Assembly: GCF_000298175.1 (NCBI RefSeq)
Contig: NZ_BAGZ01000004.1
Span: forward strand, 94,328 to 158,327
Direction: 5' to 3'
Length of the DNA: 64,000 nucleotides
Source of the DNA: Austwickia chelonae NBRC 105200
GTDB lineage: Bacteria > Actinomycetota > Actinomycetes > Actinomycetales > Dermatophilaceae
In this document: positions 18,057-27,286 of the stretch, in pieces
Layout: the number at the start of each line of letters is the position of its first letter
Position numbering within the stretch: the stretch's first letter is position 1
Made by a program: the position numbers and the translations under genes
Notes under the pieces: generated by a model
Database searches by the model: none
What the model was told of the DNA's origin: nothing
What the model saw: the letters and a program-made list of their open reading frames with translations, nothing else

Positions 18057-18719
18057 ATGAGACTCGCTAAAGCAGCAGTGTTTCTCGTCGTTGTCCTGCT
18101 TACCGGGTGCGGAAACGTGACTTCCAGCCCTGCGCCCACCAGCGCCACTTCCACAACCACCCCGAAGGCCGCGACCCGTCGCCTGACTCAACAAGAGCTC
18201 GAAGCTACTCTTCTAGCGATCAAAGATCTCCCAAGCGGCTGGAGTCGAGAGACTAAGACGAACAGCACCACCACATCCTCCACCAACAAGCCAGGTCTCT
18301 GCGGAGCCGTTCCTCAATCAACCACATCGAAGGAGAAGGCGGACCGGTCATTCATGCGAGGAGGTGGCCTCACCGTCAACTACGCCAACGTCCAGATCGC
18401 CCAGTTTGAGTCGCCAGAAGCTGCGAAGTCCGCATGGGATCCCGCCGTGCGACCCATCGCTGACTGCACGTCATGGACCGACGATCAAGGCACCAATTGG
18501 ACCGTCGCAGAAATGTCTGCTCCCAAACTCGGCGACGACAGCATGGGAGTCCGTATGCAGCAGAAGAGCGGGACTGCCATCGTCTACCTTTCCCGGACAG
18601 GACCAGCGATCGTCATGGTCACCGGGGCGGGGCTGACGGATGTCCCCACCGCCGAGTTGGAGATGCTTTTAAAGGCACAGGTCACCAGCTACCAGGCTTC
18701 CCTCGCTAAGCAGCAATAG
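18057..18719 (+). CDS. Putative exported lipoprotein of the integrated element
   Basis: A 220-residue protein with a lipoprotein signal peptide: basic start MRLAK, hydrophobic core, and the lipobox LLTGC with Cys18 as the lipid site. A Ser/Thr/Pro-rich spacer (about 22-45) leads to a folded domain from about 47. Two further Cys (in GLCGAVP and ADCTSW) could form a disulfide. The form recalls mycobacterial and nocardial lipoproteins with a PknH-like sensor fold, but I cannot name the family. The ribosome site TGGAGGAAACC supports the ATG at 18057. Lipoproteins in mobile elements sometimes block phage entry; nothing here proves that. Confidence 0.75.
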   Translation: MRLAKAAVFLVVVLLTGCGNVTSSPAPTSATSTTTPKAATRRLTQQELEATLLAIKDLPSGWSRETKTNSTTTSSTNKPGLCGAVPQSTTSKEKADRSFMRGGGLTVNYANVQIAQFESPEAAKSAWDPAVRPIADCTSWTDDQGTNWTVAEMSAPKLGDDSMGVRMQQKSGTAIVYLSRTGPAIVMVTGAGLTDVPTAELEMLLKAQVTSYQASLAKQQ

Positions 18720-18975
18720 TCAGGTTCGCCGACGGAGCCCGCCGTTGAGCATTCGCAACGCCCGCGGGCCACATGTACAACGGCGGCTCCTTCGTCGCTC
18801 CGCGATGGCCTGCAGCCGCCCTTAACACAGCCACTTCGCTGCGCTCTCGTGCTCCACAATGAGTCGGCGGTTCGTTCTCTCCACCCCTCCACGCGAGCGC
18901 CCGGCGCACAGTGCAGAAGCAGAGCCCCCGTCATGGACACATGAAGATCCATGCTGACCAGCAGAGTCAAGAACG

Positions 18976-19011
18976 GAGAGGCCGTAGGTTCAAATCCTGA
19001 CACCCCGACCA
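18976..19011 (+). repeat. attR-like copy of the tRNA-Pro 3' end
   Basis: AGAGGCCG, then GGTTCAAATCCTG and CACCCCGACCAC as in the tRNA gene, with two substitutions in 36 bases. No acceptor 5' half or anticodon arm is present, so this is not a second tRNA. Confidence 0.8.
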
Positions 19012-19535
19012 CTACTTGAAGCAGAGAACGACAAGGTCCTTGACTCCACCGGGGCGAAGCGCCTTTTCGTTGCCCTCCGCCCATACCTTCCGTCCGTCCT
19101 TTGGATCATCCCTCCCGGCAGCCCCGCGCCGACCCCACGCGCCCGGTGGCGCACCGCGCCCAGGCCGCAGCCCTACTGCGCCTCTGTATTCACCATTCAC
19201 TTCCGTAAATAGCCAGGCCAAAGCTTTCATAAGCAGAGTTCACCCATTCTTGCCAGGCCGGTTGCCCCCACATCATCGGAGCTCCCCGACCGAAATAATT
19301 CACGACATTTAAACCAAAGTGCGCAGATCAACATCCCCGATCTCTTGCAGGAAAAACCCAGCCCCCCTCCTTAGAGTGCCGATCAGCAGAGGGACATCCC
19401 GCTATCCCACAACCAAGATCACCGTCTTTATTTCAACAAGATTTCCCGATCAGAAGATCTGTGATACAAAGAGCCCGGCATCTCGGGGGGACTGTCCGGA
19501 ATGCCCTTATCAACAAGGTGAGGAGCTTTGAACGA
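19012..19535. other. Non-coding stretch before the amidase gene
   Basis: About 520 bases beyond the right attachment copy, lower in GC than the flanks. I see no supported gene. The last 90 bases are AT-richer (TTATTTCAACAAGATTTCCC and following) and probably hold the promoter of the amidase gene. Confidence 0.4.
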
Positions 19536-21419
19536 ATGGTCCATATGGGGAGACGTTCCTTCATCGTCATGTCCGGTGCGGCCGCCCTGGGGATAGGGCT
19601 AGGTGCCAGCACCAGCCACGCAGCAGAAGAAAAAAGTAAAGAAACAAAGATCTACGAGGACGCCTCCAACAAACGAGGCATCCCGGTGACCGTCCTCGCC
19701 GCCTTCGCCCACTGCCAGAGCCGCTGGCAGGACCACGGCGGACGCCCCAGCGTCGGCAACGGCTTCGGACCGATGCACCTGATCGACGCCGCCGAACGCC
19801 AACGCGGACTCGAACGGGCAGGTAAGCACATCGCCGCCTTCGAGGACACCCTGGAGAATGCCACCAAGATCAGCGGGATCCCCGCCGACAAGATCCGGAA
19901 CGACGCCGCCTCGAACGTCGAAGCAGGCGCCGCACTCCTGGCCCACCTCCAGAAGAAGGGCGGCCACCCCGTCGGCGCCGACACCAAACCCGAAGCCTGG
20001 TACCTCGCCGTCGCCAGAGCCAGCGGAATGTCGACGATCGAAGCCCAGAGCACCTTCGCCGACCGCGTCATGAAGACCGTCGCCTCAGGGCAAAAAGAAA
20101 AAATGGCAGACGGCCGCTACCTCGTGCTGGAGAAGAGCGAGGTCGGCTCCGTGGAAGCCCAGAAAGAAGTCCTGCTCCAATCACGAGTCGACGAAAAACC
20201 CGCACCCCCACCTGCGGAAAAGAAAAAAGTCGAGATCATCCCCTCGCCCTACGAAAAATATGGCGAATCCGAGAAAGACTACGGAAACCACGACCGGGCA
20301 TTCCGCCCCAAAGCGCCGGCCATCAACTACATCATCATCCATGACACCGAATGCTCATGGGATGTCGCGATCAAGATGGTCAAGGACCCGAAGTTCGTCT
20401 CCTGGAACTACACCATCCGCTCGAACGACGGCCACGTCGCCCAACACCTCAAACACCAGGACATCGGCTGGCACTGCGGCAGCTGGTGGTTCAACATGCA
20501 CTCCATCGGCATCGAACACGAAGGCCACGCCGCCCGCGGACACCGCTGGTACACCGAACCGATGTACGCCTCCTCCGCAGAACTCGTGAAGAACCTCTGC
20601 GAAGAACTCAAGGTCCCGATGGACCGCTCACACATCATCGGCCACGACCAGATCCCCGGTGAGAAGACCGAACAGATCCCCAAGATGCACTGGGACCCGG
20701 GCCCCTTCTGGGACTGGGAGCACTTCTTCGAACTCCTCGGCGCACCCCTGAGCCAAGGCACCAGCACCGACCCGATCAAGGCCGGCGACGTCATCCGGAT
20801 CCTCCCCGGGTTCAAGGGCAACGCCCAACCCCTCACCGCCTGCGGGAAGGACGGCCCCTGCGAAGCCGGGAACACCAACTTCGTCCCGCTGCACACCAAA
20901 CCGTCCACCAGCTCCGAACTCGTCCGCGACCCCGGGCTCCGCCCCAAAGGCGACCCCACCACCACCCAGGTCTCCGACATCGGCGCACGCGCCATCGCCG
21001 GAACCGAATTCGTCGTCGCCAAGGTCGAGAAGGACTGGACCGCCATCTGGTACCTGGGCACCCTCGGCTGGTTCCACAACCCGCCGTCCGCCCCCAAGGC
21101 CCGCAAGGTCACCGAGAAACGCACCATCGCGACCACCACCGCCAAGACCAAGATCTACGGACGAGCCGTCCCCGAGAAAGCCGCCTACAAGGACGCCTCC
21201 CGGTACCAGGAGATCAACTCCCTGGTCTACAAGGTCGAAGCCGGTCAGAAATATGTCGTCGGCGACCTGAACCCGCCCACCGCGTACTACTGGTCGAAGT
21301 CCTTCTCGATGGACACCCCGAACGACCACGTCCTGATCACCGGGAAGGACCGCTACGCCCTGGTCTCCTTCGGGCACCGGCTGGCCTTCATGAAACACAC
21401 CGAGGTCACCCTGGGCTGA
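19536..21419 (+). CDS. Exported amidase with N-terminal lytic-transglycosylase-like domain
   Basis: Secreted cell-wall hydrolase of 627 residues. A signal peptide with RRSF and a hydrophobic stretch ends near SHAAEE (about residue 30). Residues 37-150 resemble a goose-lysozyme/SLT-like domain as in Streptomyces amidases, but the catalytic Glu position of the ES motif is Gln61 (CQSRW). The amidase-2/PGRP domain spans about 260-400, with likely zinc ligands His269 (IIHDTE), His385 and Asp387 (MHWDPG). The C-terminal 200 residues look like repeated SH3-type wall-binding segments. The ATG at 19536 has GTGAGGAGC upstream; an upstream ATG at 19461 lacks one. Confidence 0.85.
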   Translation: MVHMGRRSFIVMSGAAALGIGLGASTSHAAEEKSKETKIYEDASNKRGIPVTVLAAFAHCQSRWQDHGGRPSVGNGFGPMHLIDAAERQRGLERAGKHIAAFEDTLENATKISGIPADKIRNDAASNVEAGAALLAHLQKKGGHPVGADTKPEAWYLAVARASGMSTIEAQSTFADRVMKTVASGQKEKMADGRYLVLEKSEVGSVEAQKEVLLQSRVDEKPAPPPAEKKKVEIIPSPYEKYGESEKDYGNHDRAFRPKAPAINYIIIHDTECSWDVAIKMVKDPKFVSWNYTIRSNDGHVAQHLKHQDIGWHCGSWWFNMHSIGIEHEGHAARGHRWYTEPMYASSAELVKNLCEELKVPMDRSHIIGHDQIPGEKTEQIPKMHWDPGPFWDWEHFFELLGAPLSQGTSTDPIKAGDVIRILPGFKGNAQPLTACGKDGPCEAGNTNFVPLHTKPSTSSELVRDPGLRPKGDPTTTQVSDIGARAIAGTEFVVAKVEKDWTAIWYLGTLGWFHNPPSAPKARKVTEKRTIATTTAKTKIYGRAVPEKAAYKDASRYQEINSLVYKVEAGQKYVVGDLNPPTAYYWSKSFSMDTPNDHVLITGKDRYALVSFGHRLAFMKHTEVTLG

Positions 21420-21426
21420 CCACTCC

Positions 21427-21465
21427 CCCTTGACGTCCGGGCCGGCTCCTCCCGGGCGTCAAGGG
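21427..21465. terminator. Hairpin 1 between convergent amidase and MCP genes
   Basis: CCCTTGACGTCCGGG pairs with CCCGGGCGTCAAGGG, a 15-bp stem with one T-G pair and a 9-base loop, starting 8 bases after the amidase stop. Confidence 0.75.
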
Positions 21466-21503
21466 CCTGGGCCGTCAGGCACCCCAGAACCCGACGGCCC
21501 AGG
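21466..21503. terminator. Hairpin 2 between convergent amidase and MCP genes
   Basis: CCTGGGCCGTC and its exact complement GACGGCCCAGG form an 11-bp stem around a 16-base loop. It abuts hairpin 1, so each convergent gene can have its own terminator. Confidence 0.7.
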
Positions 21504-21513
21504 CATCCGACGA

Positions 21514-23055
21514 TCAACCGTGACCCAGCACGCTGCGCGTCGTCCTGTGCTGTTCACCGAGCACCCCGCCGATGCTGCGCTGGACGTCGTTGATCCGCGC
21601 CACCGTCTCCGAAACCCGGTGCAAGGCCTGGACCACGCTGCTCGCATCCGCCTGGATCGCCTGCACCTTCTCCTCGACCTCCTCGGTCGCCTTCGCGGTC
21701 TCCTGGGCCAGGTCCTTCACCTCCCCGGCGACCACGGCGAACCCCTTGCCCGTATCCCCCGCCCGCGCGGCCTCGATCGTCGCGTTCAACGCCAACAGAT
21801 TCGTCTGCTCGGCGATCCCCGTGATCACCTTCACGACGTCACCGATCTCCCGGCTGGAGGACGCCAGCCGCTCCACGACCGCCGACGCCTCGTGCGTGAT
21901 CCGCGCCGCCTCCGCGGCCACCCGAGCCGCCTCCGCGACATGCCGCTCCACCTCGGTGATCGACGCCAACAGATCCTCGCCCGCCTTCCGGATCCGCATC
22001 GACGAACGCTGCCTGCCCAACGAATCCGACACCAGGAAAGCCGTATTGCGCAGCGCCTCCACCCGGTCCTCGCTGAGCGTCATCGCTTTCGTGCTGAAGA
22101 AGTCCATGGTGCCGACGATCTGGCCGTCGATCCGCAAGGGCAGACAGACCCCGGCCCGCACCCCCGCCCGGCCGGCAGCCGGCGCCCGCACACAGTCGGT
22201 GACCTGAGCCATGTCCGGCTCGAACACCAGGTCGCCGGTACTCCACGTCCGTCCGGCCAGCCCCACCCCCTTCGCGAAGGTCGACGTCCGCGTCACCTCA
22301 CGGAACTCCGCACCCGCATCCCCCGACTCCACGTCGAAAGCCAGCACGCCCCGCTCGTCGACCCGCCACACCGACCCGTACGCCCACCCGAACTCCGTCC
22401 GGATGGTGTCCAACGCGGCCCGCATCGCAGCACGTTCGTCCTCAGCGGTGTTCACGTTGTGCAGCACCGCACTCGTCGCCTTCAGGTCGACCCTCGACGC
22501 CTCGATCCGCTCCACCGCGTGCAACCGGGTCAACGTCTGGCCCAAGGTGCACCCCACGATGCTCATCACCGGGACGATGCTCGGATCCTGCGGGCTGTCC
22601 CCGACGAACTCCAACACCCCGACCACCCGGTCGTCCTCCACCAACGGCAGAGCCAAGGCACAGACGACCCCCGCCGCCACCGCAGCCCGCGCCGCCACCC
22701 CCTCCGCCCGGGACGCATCAGGGACGAAGACGACATCCTTCGTCGCCCACGCCCGACCGGCCGCCCCCTCACCGAAGCGGTACTCGAAATCCGCGCTCCG
22801 CCCCCGCAACAACGCAGGCACCGAACCCACCGAGCGATACCAGGTCAGCTGCTTCTCACCCGGTGCGATATGCCAGACCAACCCGAAGGTCCACCCCGTG
22901 TCACGGACCACCGCCCCGAAACCACGATCGACGACATCGTCATAGGTATCCGCCCGGGTACAGGTCCGGACCAGCTCGGCCAGGATCTGCAGATCCGGCA
23001 GATCGACCGTCGACGCATCGACGATCGGCGCCCGTCGGCGGGGAAAAAGTGGCAT
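21514..23055 (-). CDS. Soluble methyl-accepting chemotaxis-type sensor with two GAF domains
   Basis: Protein of 513 residues with two GAF sensory domains (about 20-170 and 190-345), then a helical linker and an MCP signalling hairpin. The hairpin tip reads [18 protein letters not shown], with [18 protein letters not shown] after it, which is the CheA/CheW contact region. No membrane segment or HAMP domain is visible, so it should be cytosolic. No che or flagellar genes are in the window; dermatophilids with motile spores are known, so the partner genes may lie elsewhere. The ATG at 23055 has GGGAG 8 bases upstream; a GTG at 23106 would add 17 residues. Confidence 0.85.
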   Translation of the reverse strand: MPLFPRRRAPIVDASTVDLPDLQILAELVRTCTRADTYDDVVDRGFGAVVRDTGWTFGLVWHIAPGEKQLTWYRSVGSVPALLRGRSADFEYRFGEGAAGRAWATKDVVFVPDASRAEGVAARAAVAAGVVCALALPLVEDDRVVGVLEFVGDSPQDPSIVPVMSIVGCTLGQTLTRLHAVERIEASRVDLKATSAVLHNVNTAEDERAAMRAALDTIRTEFGWAYGSVWRVDERGVLAFDVESGDAGAEFREVTRTSTFAKGVGLAGRTWSTGDLVFEPDMAQVTDCVRAPAAGRAGVRAGVCLPLRIDGQIVGTMDFFSTKAMTLSEDRVEALRNTAFLVSDSLGRQRSSMRIRKAGEDLLASITEVERHVAEAARVAAEAARITHEASAVVERLASSSREIGDVVKVITGIAEQTNLLALNATIEAARAGDTGKGFAVVAGEVKDLAQETAKATEEVEEKVQAIQADASSVVQALHRVSETVARINDVQRSIGGVLGEQHRTTRSVLGHG

Positions 23056-23298
23056 CTGTGAGACTCCCGGGTCCATCCACCTGCTCATCGCAGTCGGTTC
23101 AGCCACCAGATCGGCGCTGCGACAGGGTTACCAAGGCGAAGAGAGACGGCAATCACCGGACGCCCCGGAGAACACCCAACCGGAGGCACCACCCTTCGCC
23201 CGCGCACTCACGAAAAAGACCCCACCCCGGGCCGAACACCTGACCGAATAATGAGTTCTCCTCTTTACCTAGCGAGTTCATGGACCTAATGTCACGCC

Positions 23299-25191
23299 AT
23301 GACCGCCCGGAAGACCGTACGACGTCGCACCGCGACCACCCTCAGCAGCACCGTGATCCTCGCGCTGGCCCTACCCGCCACCGCCACCGCGTCCGTCCCC
23401 ATCAACACGACACCGCACGCCGACCCCCGCACCGCCGCGCACACCCGCCCCGGCCCCGTCGTCGAACGCACCCCCAAGGTCGCCACCATGACCGGCAGCG
23501 GCGGCGCCGTGACCAGCGTCGACCCCGTCGCCAGCCAGGTCGGCATCGACGTCCTCGCCCGTGGCGGCAATGCCGCCGACGCCGCCGTGGCCACCGCAGC
23601 CGCACTGGGCGTCGTCGAACCGTACGCCAACGGGATCGGCGGCGGCGGATACTTCGTCTACTACGACGCCGCCCGCAAACAGGTCTCCACCGTCGACGGC
23701 CGGGAAAGCGCACCCCGCAGCATCACCGCCACCTCCTTCCTGGAGAAGGGCGCCCCGATGAACTTCGCCAAGGCCGTGAACTCCGGCCTGTCCGTCGGCG
23801 TACCAGGCACCCCCGCCACCTGGAAACGCGTCCTCGACACCTGGGGAACCCGCAGCTTCGCAGACATGCTCGCCCCCGCCGAGGAGATCGCCCACCGAGG
23901 ATTCCTCGTCGACGCGGACTTCGCGAAAGCCACCGCGGAGAACGCCCCCCGCTTCGCCCGATTCCCCGACACCGCGAAGATCTTCCTGCCCGGCGGGAAA
24001 CCCCTCCACGTCGGCGCCGTGCTGCGCCAACCCGACCTGGCCAAGGCCTACGGCGAGCTGCGCCGCCACGGACCGGCCGCCATGTACCACGGCCAGATCG
24101 GCAAAGCCATCGTCGACACCGTCAACCGCCCCCGCACCGCACCGGGAGTGCAGGTACCCGCCGGGGGCATGACCATGGCCGACCTGGCCGCCTATCGCAC
24201 GAAGACCCCCACCCCCGTGAAGAGCACGTACAAGGGGCACGACTACTACGGGATGGGCGGATCCTCCTCCGGCGGAGTGGCCGTCGCCGAGACCCTGAAC
24301 CTGCTGGAGGCCTACGAGAAGAAGACCGGGACACCGCTCTCCGCCGTCGACGAGGCCCAGTACTACCACCGGTTCGCCGAAGCCACCGCCACCGCCTTCG
24401 CCGACCGCAACCGATGGGTCGGCGACCTCCCCGGCGTGCCCCGCGGCGAACTCGTCTCCCCAGGCTTCGCCGCCGAACGCGCCTGCGGATTCACCCCCGG
24501 CAAAGCCCAGGCCCGGCCGATCGCCTTCGGCAACCCCGACGGGAAATACGGCGACTGCACACCCCCCGCCAAAGGCAAACCCGGCAAGGTCAACGACGGA
24601 CAGGCCACCACCCACCTGACCGTCGCCGACAAATGGGGCAATGTCGCCTCCTACACCCTGACCATCGAACAGTTCGGCGGCAACGGCATGGTCGTCCCCG
24701 GCTACGGCTTCCTGCTGAACAACGAACTCACCGACTTCAACTTCGCCCCGATGACCCCGGGCGTCCCCGACCCGAACCTGCCCGCACCGGGCAAACGTCC
24801 GCGATCCTCCATCAGCCCGTCGATCCTGTTCAAGGACGGACGACCCGTGATCGCCGCAGGCGCCGCCGGTGGCGCGACCATCATCACCACGACCGCACAG
24901 ACCATCACCGGGATCATCGACCGGAACAAGAATGCGGCCAACGCCCTGGGCGCCCCCCGGATCTCCTCACGCAACACCGGGGCCACCGCCGAACCCTCCC
25001 TCATCAACAGCCCGGTCGGCCGCGCGCTCGCCGCAGCGGGCCAGCCGATGAAACCGGTCACCCACATCGGCCGGGGCACCGCGATCCGCATCCTGGGCAA
25101 CGGCCGCTTCGACGCCGGAGCCGAACCGGCGCGGGGCGGCGGCGGGTCGGCGATGGTCGTCCGCCCGGACGGGGTGAAGGGCACCCGCTGA
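23299..25191 (+). CDS. ggt: Gamma-glutamyltransferase (exported)
   Basis: Extracytoplasmic enzyme that cleaves glutathione and other gamma-glutamyl compounds; 630 residues. A signal peptide (basic MTARKTVRRR, hydrophobic core, Ala-rich cleavage region) ends near residue 32. The large-subunit motifs RGGNAADAAVA and GGGGYFVYYD are present. The autoprocessing site is in GQATTHLTVAD: Thr437 becomes the N-terminal nucleophile of the small subunit, followed by Thr-His as in E. coli. The small subunit continues with a GGG-type oxyanion region (PSILF, GAAGGATI). It stands alone between the MCP gene (divergent) and the S9 peptidase gene (convergent, 15-base gap). Confidence 0.93.
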   Translation: MTARKTVRRRTATTLSSTVILALALPATATASVPINTTPHADPRTAAHTRPGPVVERTPKVATMTGSGGAVTSVDPVASQVGIDVLARGGNAADAAVATAAALGVVEPYANGIGGGGYFVYYDAARKQVSTVDGRESAPRSITATSFLEKGAPMNFAKAVNSGLSVGVPGTPATWKRVLDTWGTRSFADMLAPAEEIAHRGFLVDADFAKATAENAPRFARFPDTAKIFLPGGKPLHVGAVLRQPDLAKAYGELRRHGPAAMYHGQIGKAIVDTVNRPRTAPGVQVPAGGMTMADLAAYRTKTPTPVKSTYKGHDYYGMGGSSSGGVAVAETLNLLEAYEKKTGTPLSAVDEAQYYHRFAEATATAFADRNRWVGDLPGVPRGELVSPGFAAERACGFTPGKAQARPIAFGNPDGKYGDCTPPAKGKPGKVNDGQATTHLTVADKWGNVASYTLTIEQFGGNGMVVPGYGFLLNNELTDFNFAPMTPGVPDPNLPAPGKRPRSSISPSILFKDGRPVIAAGAAGGATIITTTAQTITGIIDRNKNAANALGAPRISSRNTGATAEPSLINSPVGRALAAAGQPMKPVTHIGRGTAIRILGNGRFDAGAEPARGGGGSAMVVRPDGVKGTR

Positions 25192-25206
25192 CCCGACGAC
25201 GACCGA

Positions 25207-27285
25207 TCAAGGCCGGGGTCTGACGTCGCGAACCCACCGGTGCGCACACGTCAGGATCTCGACCAGTCGGGCGTCGGCGGCGACCCGGCCGTTCCCGCTG
25301 TGACCGGCCGGGGTCGCCCGCAGGGTGGCCTCGACGCCACGCCGGGCCGACTCGCGGACCCACCGGACGGCGTCACCAGGATCGACCCGGGCGTCCGCCT
25401 GCGGGGAGAAGACCAGACAAGGCGGCGGGGCCACATCGTCCGGAGCGGCCTCGAGGACCCGCACCGGCGACAGGGCAACCAGGTCGACACCGGGCTCGCC
25501 CACCCCGAACTCCGCCTCCCAATGCCGCCCGTACGGGTGCCTGTCCCGCAGATCGACGACATCCAACAGGGGCGCGGTCAGGACCAGCCCGGCCAGACCG
25601 GGACGGCGTAAGGCCGCCGAAGCGGCCAGCCAACCACCGTGCGACGCCCCGACCAGCACGATCGGAGCGCCTCCTGCGCCGAGGGCGTCGATGACGTCGA
25701 CCAGGTCGTCGACGGCGCGCCCCTTGGCCGTTCCCGATCCGGCGCGATGCCAGGCCGGGCCACGTTCGCCGCCGCCGCGCACCTGAGCGGCCGCGGTCGT
25801 CCCGCCGAGGGCGGCCCAGGCGAGCGCGGTCGGGGCCGTCTCCAGCTGGTGGGTGACCCCGAAGCCGCCGTAGCAGGTGAGCAGGATCGGAGAGATCGCG
25901 GTGCTCCCGGTCGTGGCGGTGTCGGACGTCGTGGGCTGTTCGGCGGCTGCGGTGTGCTGTCCGGGCGTCGGGGTGGGTGGTCCGCTTGTCGGGGTGGGTG
26001 GTCCGCTTGTCGGGGTGGGTGGTCCGCTGGTCGGGGTGGGCGGACCGCTTGTCGGGGGAGCCGGCCTGGCGCGGGGGACGGTGATCGCGACCCCGTCGCC
26101 GGCGACGACCCGGAACATGTCGAGCACCAGAGAATCCCCTGAATTTTGTTGCCCAAGAACGGTTTCCGAACCGTCGAGGAGTGCCGTCCGCGCCCTGCAG
26201 GGCGACAGCGGAGAACCGACCGACCACCACAGCCGGTCGTCGACGAGCGCCCATTCGGCCAGCCGCTCCCCGGGTGCGAGGCGGACGATCTCCTGCCATC
26301 GGTCGGCTCGGGCGGGCGGGTCCGGGTCCGAGTAGTCAGGGCCGGGTCGTTCCGCGACGTAGAGGACGGTCGCCGGGTCGAGGTTGCCGGTGCCACCGGT
26401 GGTGTCGACCGCGCCGGTGGTGTCGGTGACGGGACGGTCGACGGCCAGGGCCCAGTGGGTGTCGCTCCCGGTGATCGCGCGGACGTCGGCGCCGATGCTC
26501 CCGGCGGGCAGCCGCAGACGGCGGGCGGGGGCGCCGCCGGTCTCGGGGAGCAGGGTCACCTCCTGGCCGAGGAGGAGATATCCGGCCGGGCAGTTGAGGA
26601 GACGTCCGGTGCCGGGAGGCAGGTCGAGGGGGCGGGACGCCCAATGGGCGTCCGCTGTCGAGCTGCCGGGGTGGAGCCGCCACAGGGTGGGGCGTCCGCC
26701 GGTGGCGTTGACCAGGGTGACGCCGGACGGCCCGCTGGTCACGCGGGTTCCTGTGCCGGTGGTTCCGTCGGGCAGGGGCAGTTCGGTGTGGCTGCCGTCG
26801 GGCCGGTGGAGGAGTGCGCTGCGCGCGGTGAGGGTGACGGCGGTTCCGGTGGTGGGGTCGAGGGCCAGTTGGGCCGGGCGGATCGGGGGCCCGTCGAGGA
26901 CGGTGACGGCGGGTTCGCCGACGCGGATGCGGGCGAGACGTCCGTGGTCGGCGCCGGGCCCGGCGAGGGTGACATAGCCGGTTCCGTCGTGGTGCAGGGC
27001 GATCCGCAGCGGGCGTTGTCCGTCGGGGAGTCGAAGGGCGTGGTCGGGCAGGCTCGCCCGCCAGGCGGTGCAGGGCAGGTCGGGTTTCCTCCCGTACAGG
27101 AGGAGGAATCGGTCGGCGCCGGGGGGACGGACGCATTGGACGATCCGGCCGCCTGCGCCGACGGGGGCGCCGAAGGCCGGGGTGGCGGCCCATCGGGTGA
27201 TGATCTCCGCGCAGGCGGTGGGGAGGGGGTCGGGGGTCGTCGACGGCGCGGGGGTCGTCCTCCGCGTCGGGGGCCGGGTCGGCAT
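25207..27285 (-). CDS. S9 family (prolyl oligopeptidase-like) serine peptidase of the RiPP cluster
   Basis: A 692-residue protein with an N-terminal beta-propeller part (about 1-420), a low-complexity TSGPPTP linker, and a C-terminal alpha/beta-hydrolase domain. The triad is visible: Ser548 in GASHGGW, an Asp in ADARVDPGD, and His662 in AGHSGNG. Family S9 members cleave after proline; in RiPP pathways they remove leaders or trim cores, as in flavipeptin. The gene follows the beta-propeller gene with 1 base between, and both run away from the precursor gene from a shared control region. No signal peptide, so cytosolic action on the precursor is plausible. It could also be a general oligopeptidase. 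Confidence 0.8.
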   Translation of the reverse strand: MPTRPPTRRTTPAPSTTPDPLPTACAEIITRWAATPAFGAPVGAGGRIVQCVRPPGADRFLLLYGRKPDLPCTAWRASLPDHALRLPDGQRPLRIALHHDGTGYVTLAGPGADHGRLARIRVGEPAVTVLDGPPIRPAQLALDPTTGTAVTLTARSALLHRPDGSHTELPLPDGTTGTGTRVTSGPSGVTLVNATGGRPTLWRLHPGSSTADAHWASRPLDLPPGTGRLLNCPAGYLLLGQEVTLLPETGGAPARRLRLPAGSIGADVRAITGSDTHWALAVDRPVTDTTGAVDTTGGTGNLDPATVLYVAERPGPDYSDPDPPARADRWQEIVRLAPGERLAEWALVDDRLWWSVGSPLSPCRARTALLDGSETVLGQQNSGDSLVLDMFRVVAGDGVAITVPRARPAPPTSGPPTPTSGPPTPTSGPPTPTSGPPTPTPGQHTAAAEQPTTSDTATTGSTAISPILLTCYGGFGVTHQLETAPTALAWAALGGTTAAAQVRGGGERGPAWHRAGSGTAKGRAVDDLVDVIDALGAGGAPIVLVGASHGGWLAASAALRRPGLAGLVLTAPLLDVVDLRDRHPYGRHWEAEFGVGEPGVDLVALSPVRVLEAAPDDVAPPPCLVFSPQADARVDPGDAVRWVRESARRGVEATLRATPAGHSGNGRVAADARLVEILTCAHRWVRDVRPRP
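25970..26053. repeat. Four 21-bp tandem repeats in the peptidase linker
   Basis: Four units of about GGGGTGGGTGGTCCGCTTGTC, the last with a few changes. They encode four TSGPPTP heptads on the minus strand, lying between the propeller and the catalytic domain. In-frame, so copy changes would only lengthen the linker. Confidence 0.85.
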
Positions 27286-27286
27286 G

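Noticed and set aside
18976..19011. A second tRNA-Pro gene
   Set aside because: Only the T-arm and acceptor 3' end are present; the D arm, anticodon arm and 5' acceptor strand are missing.
23280..25223. A 647-residue plus-strand frame over ggt
   Set aside because: It is an Arg/Pro-rich shadow of the gamma-glutamyltransferase gene in another frame.
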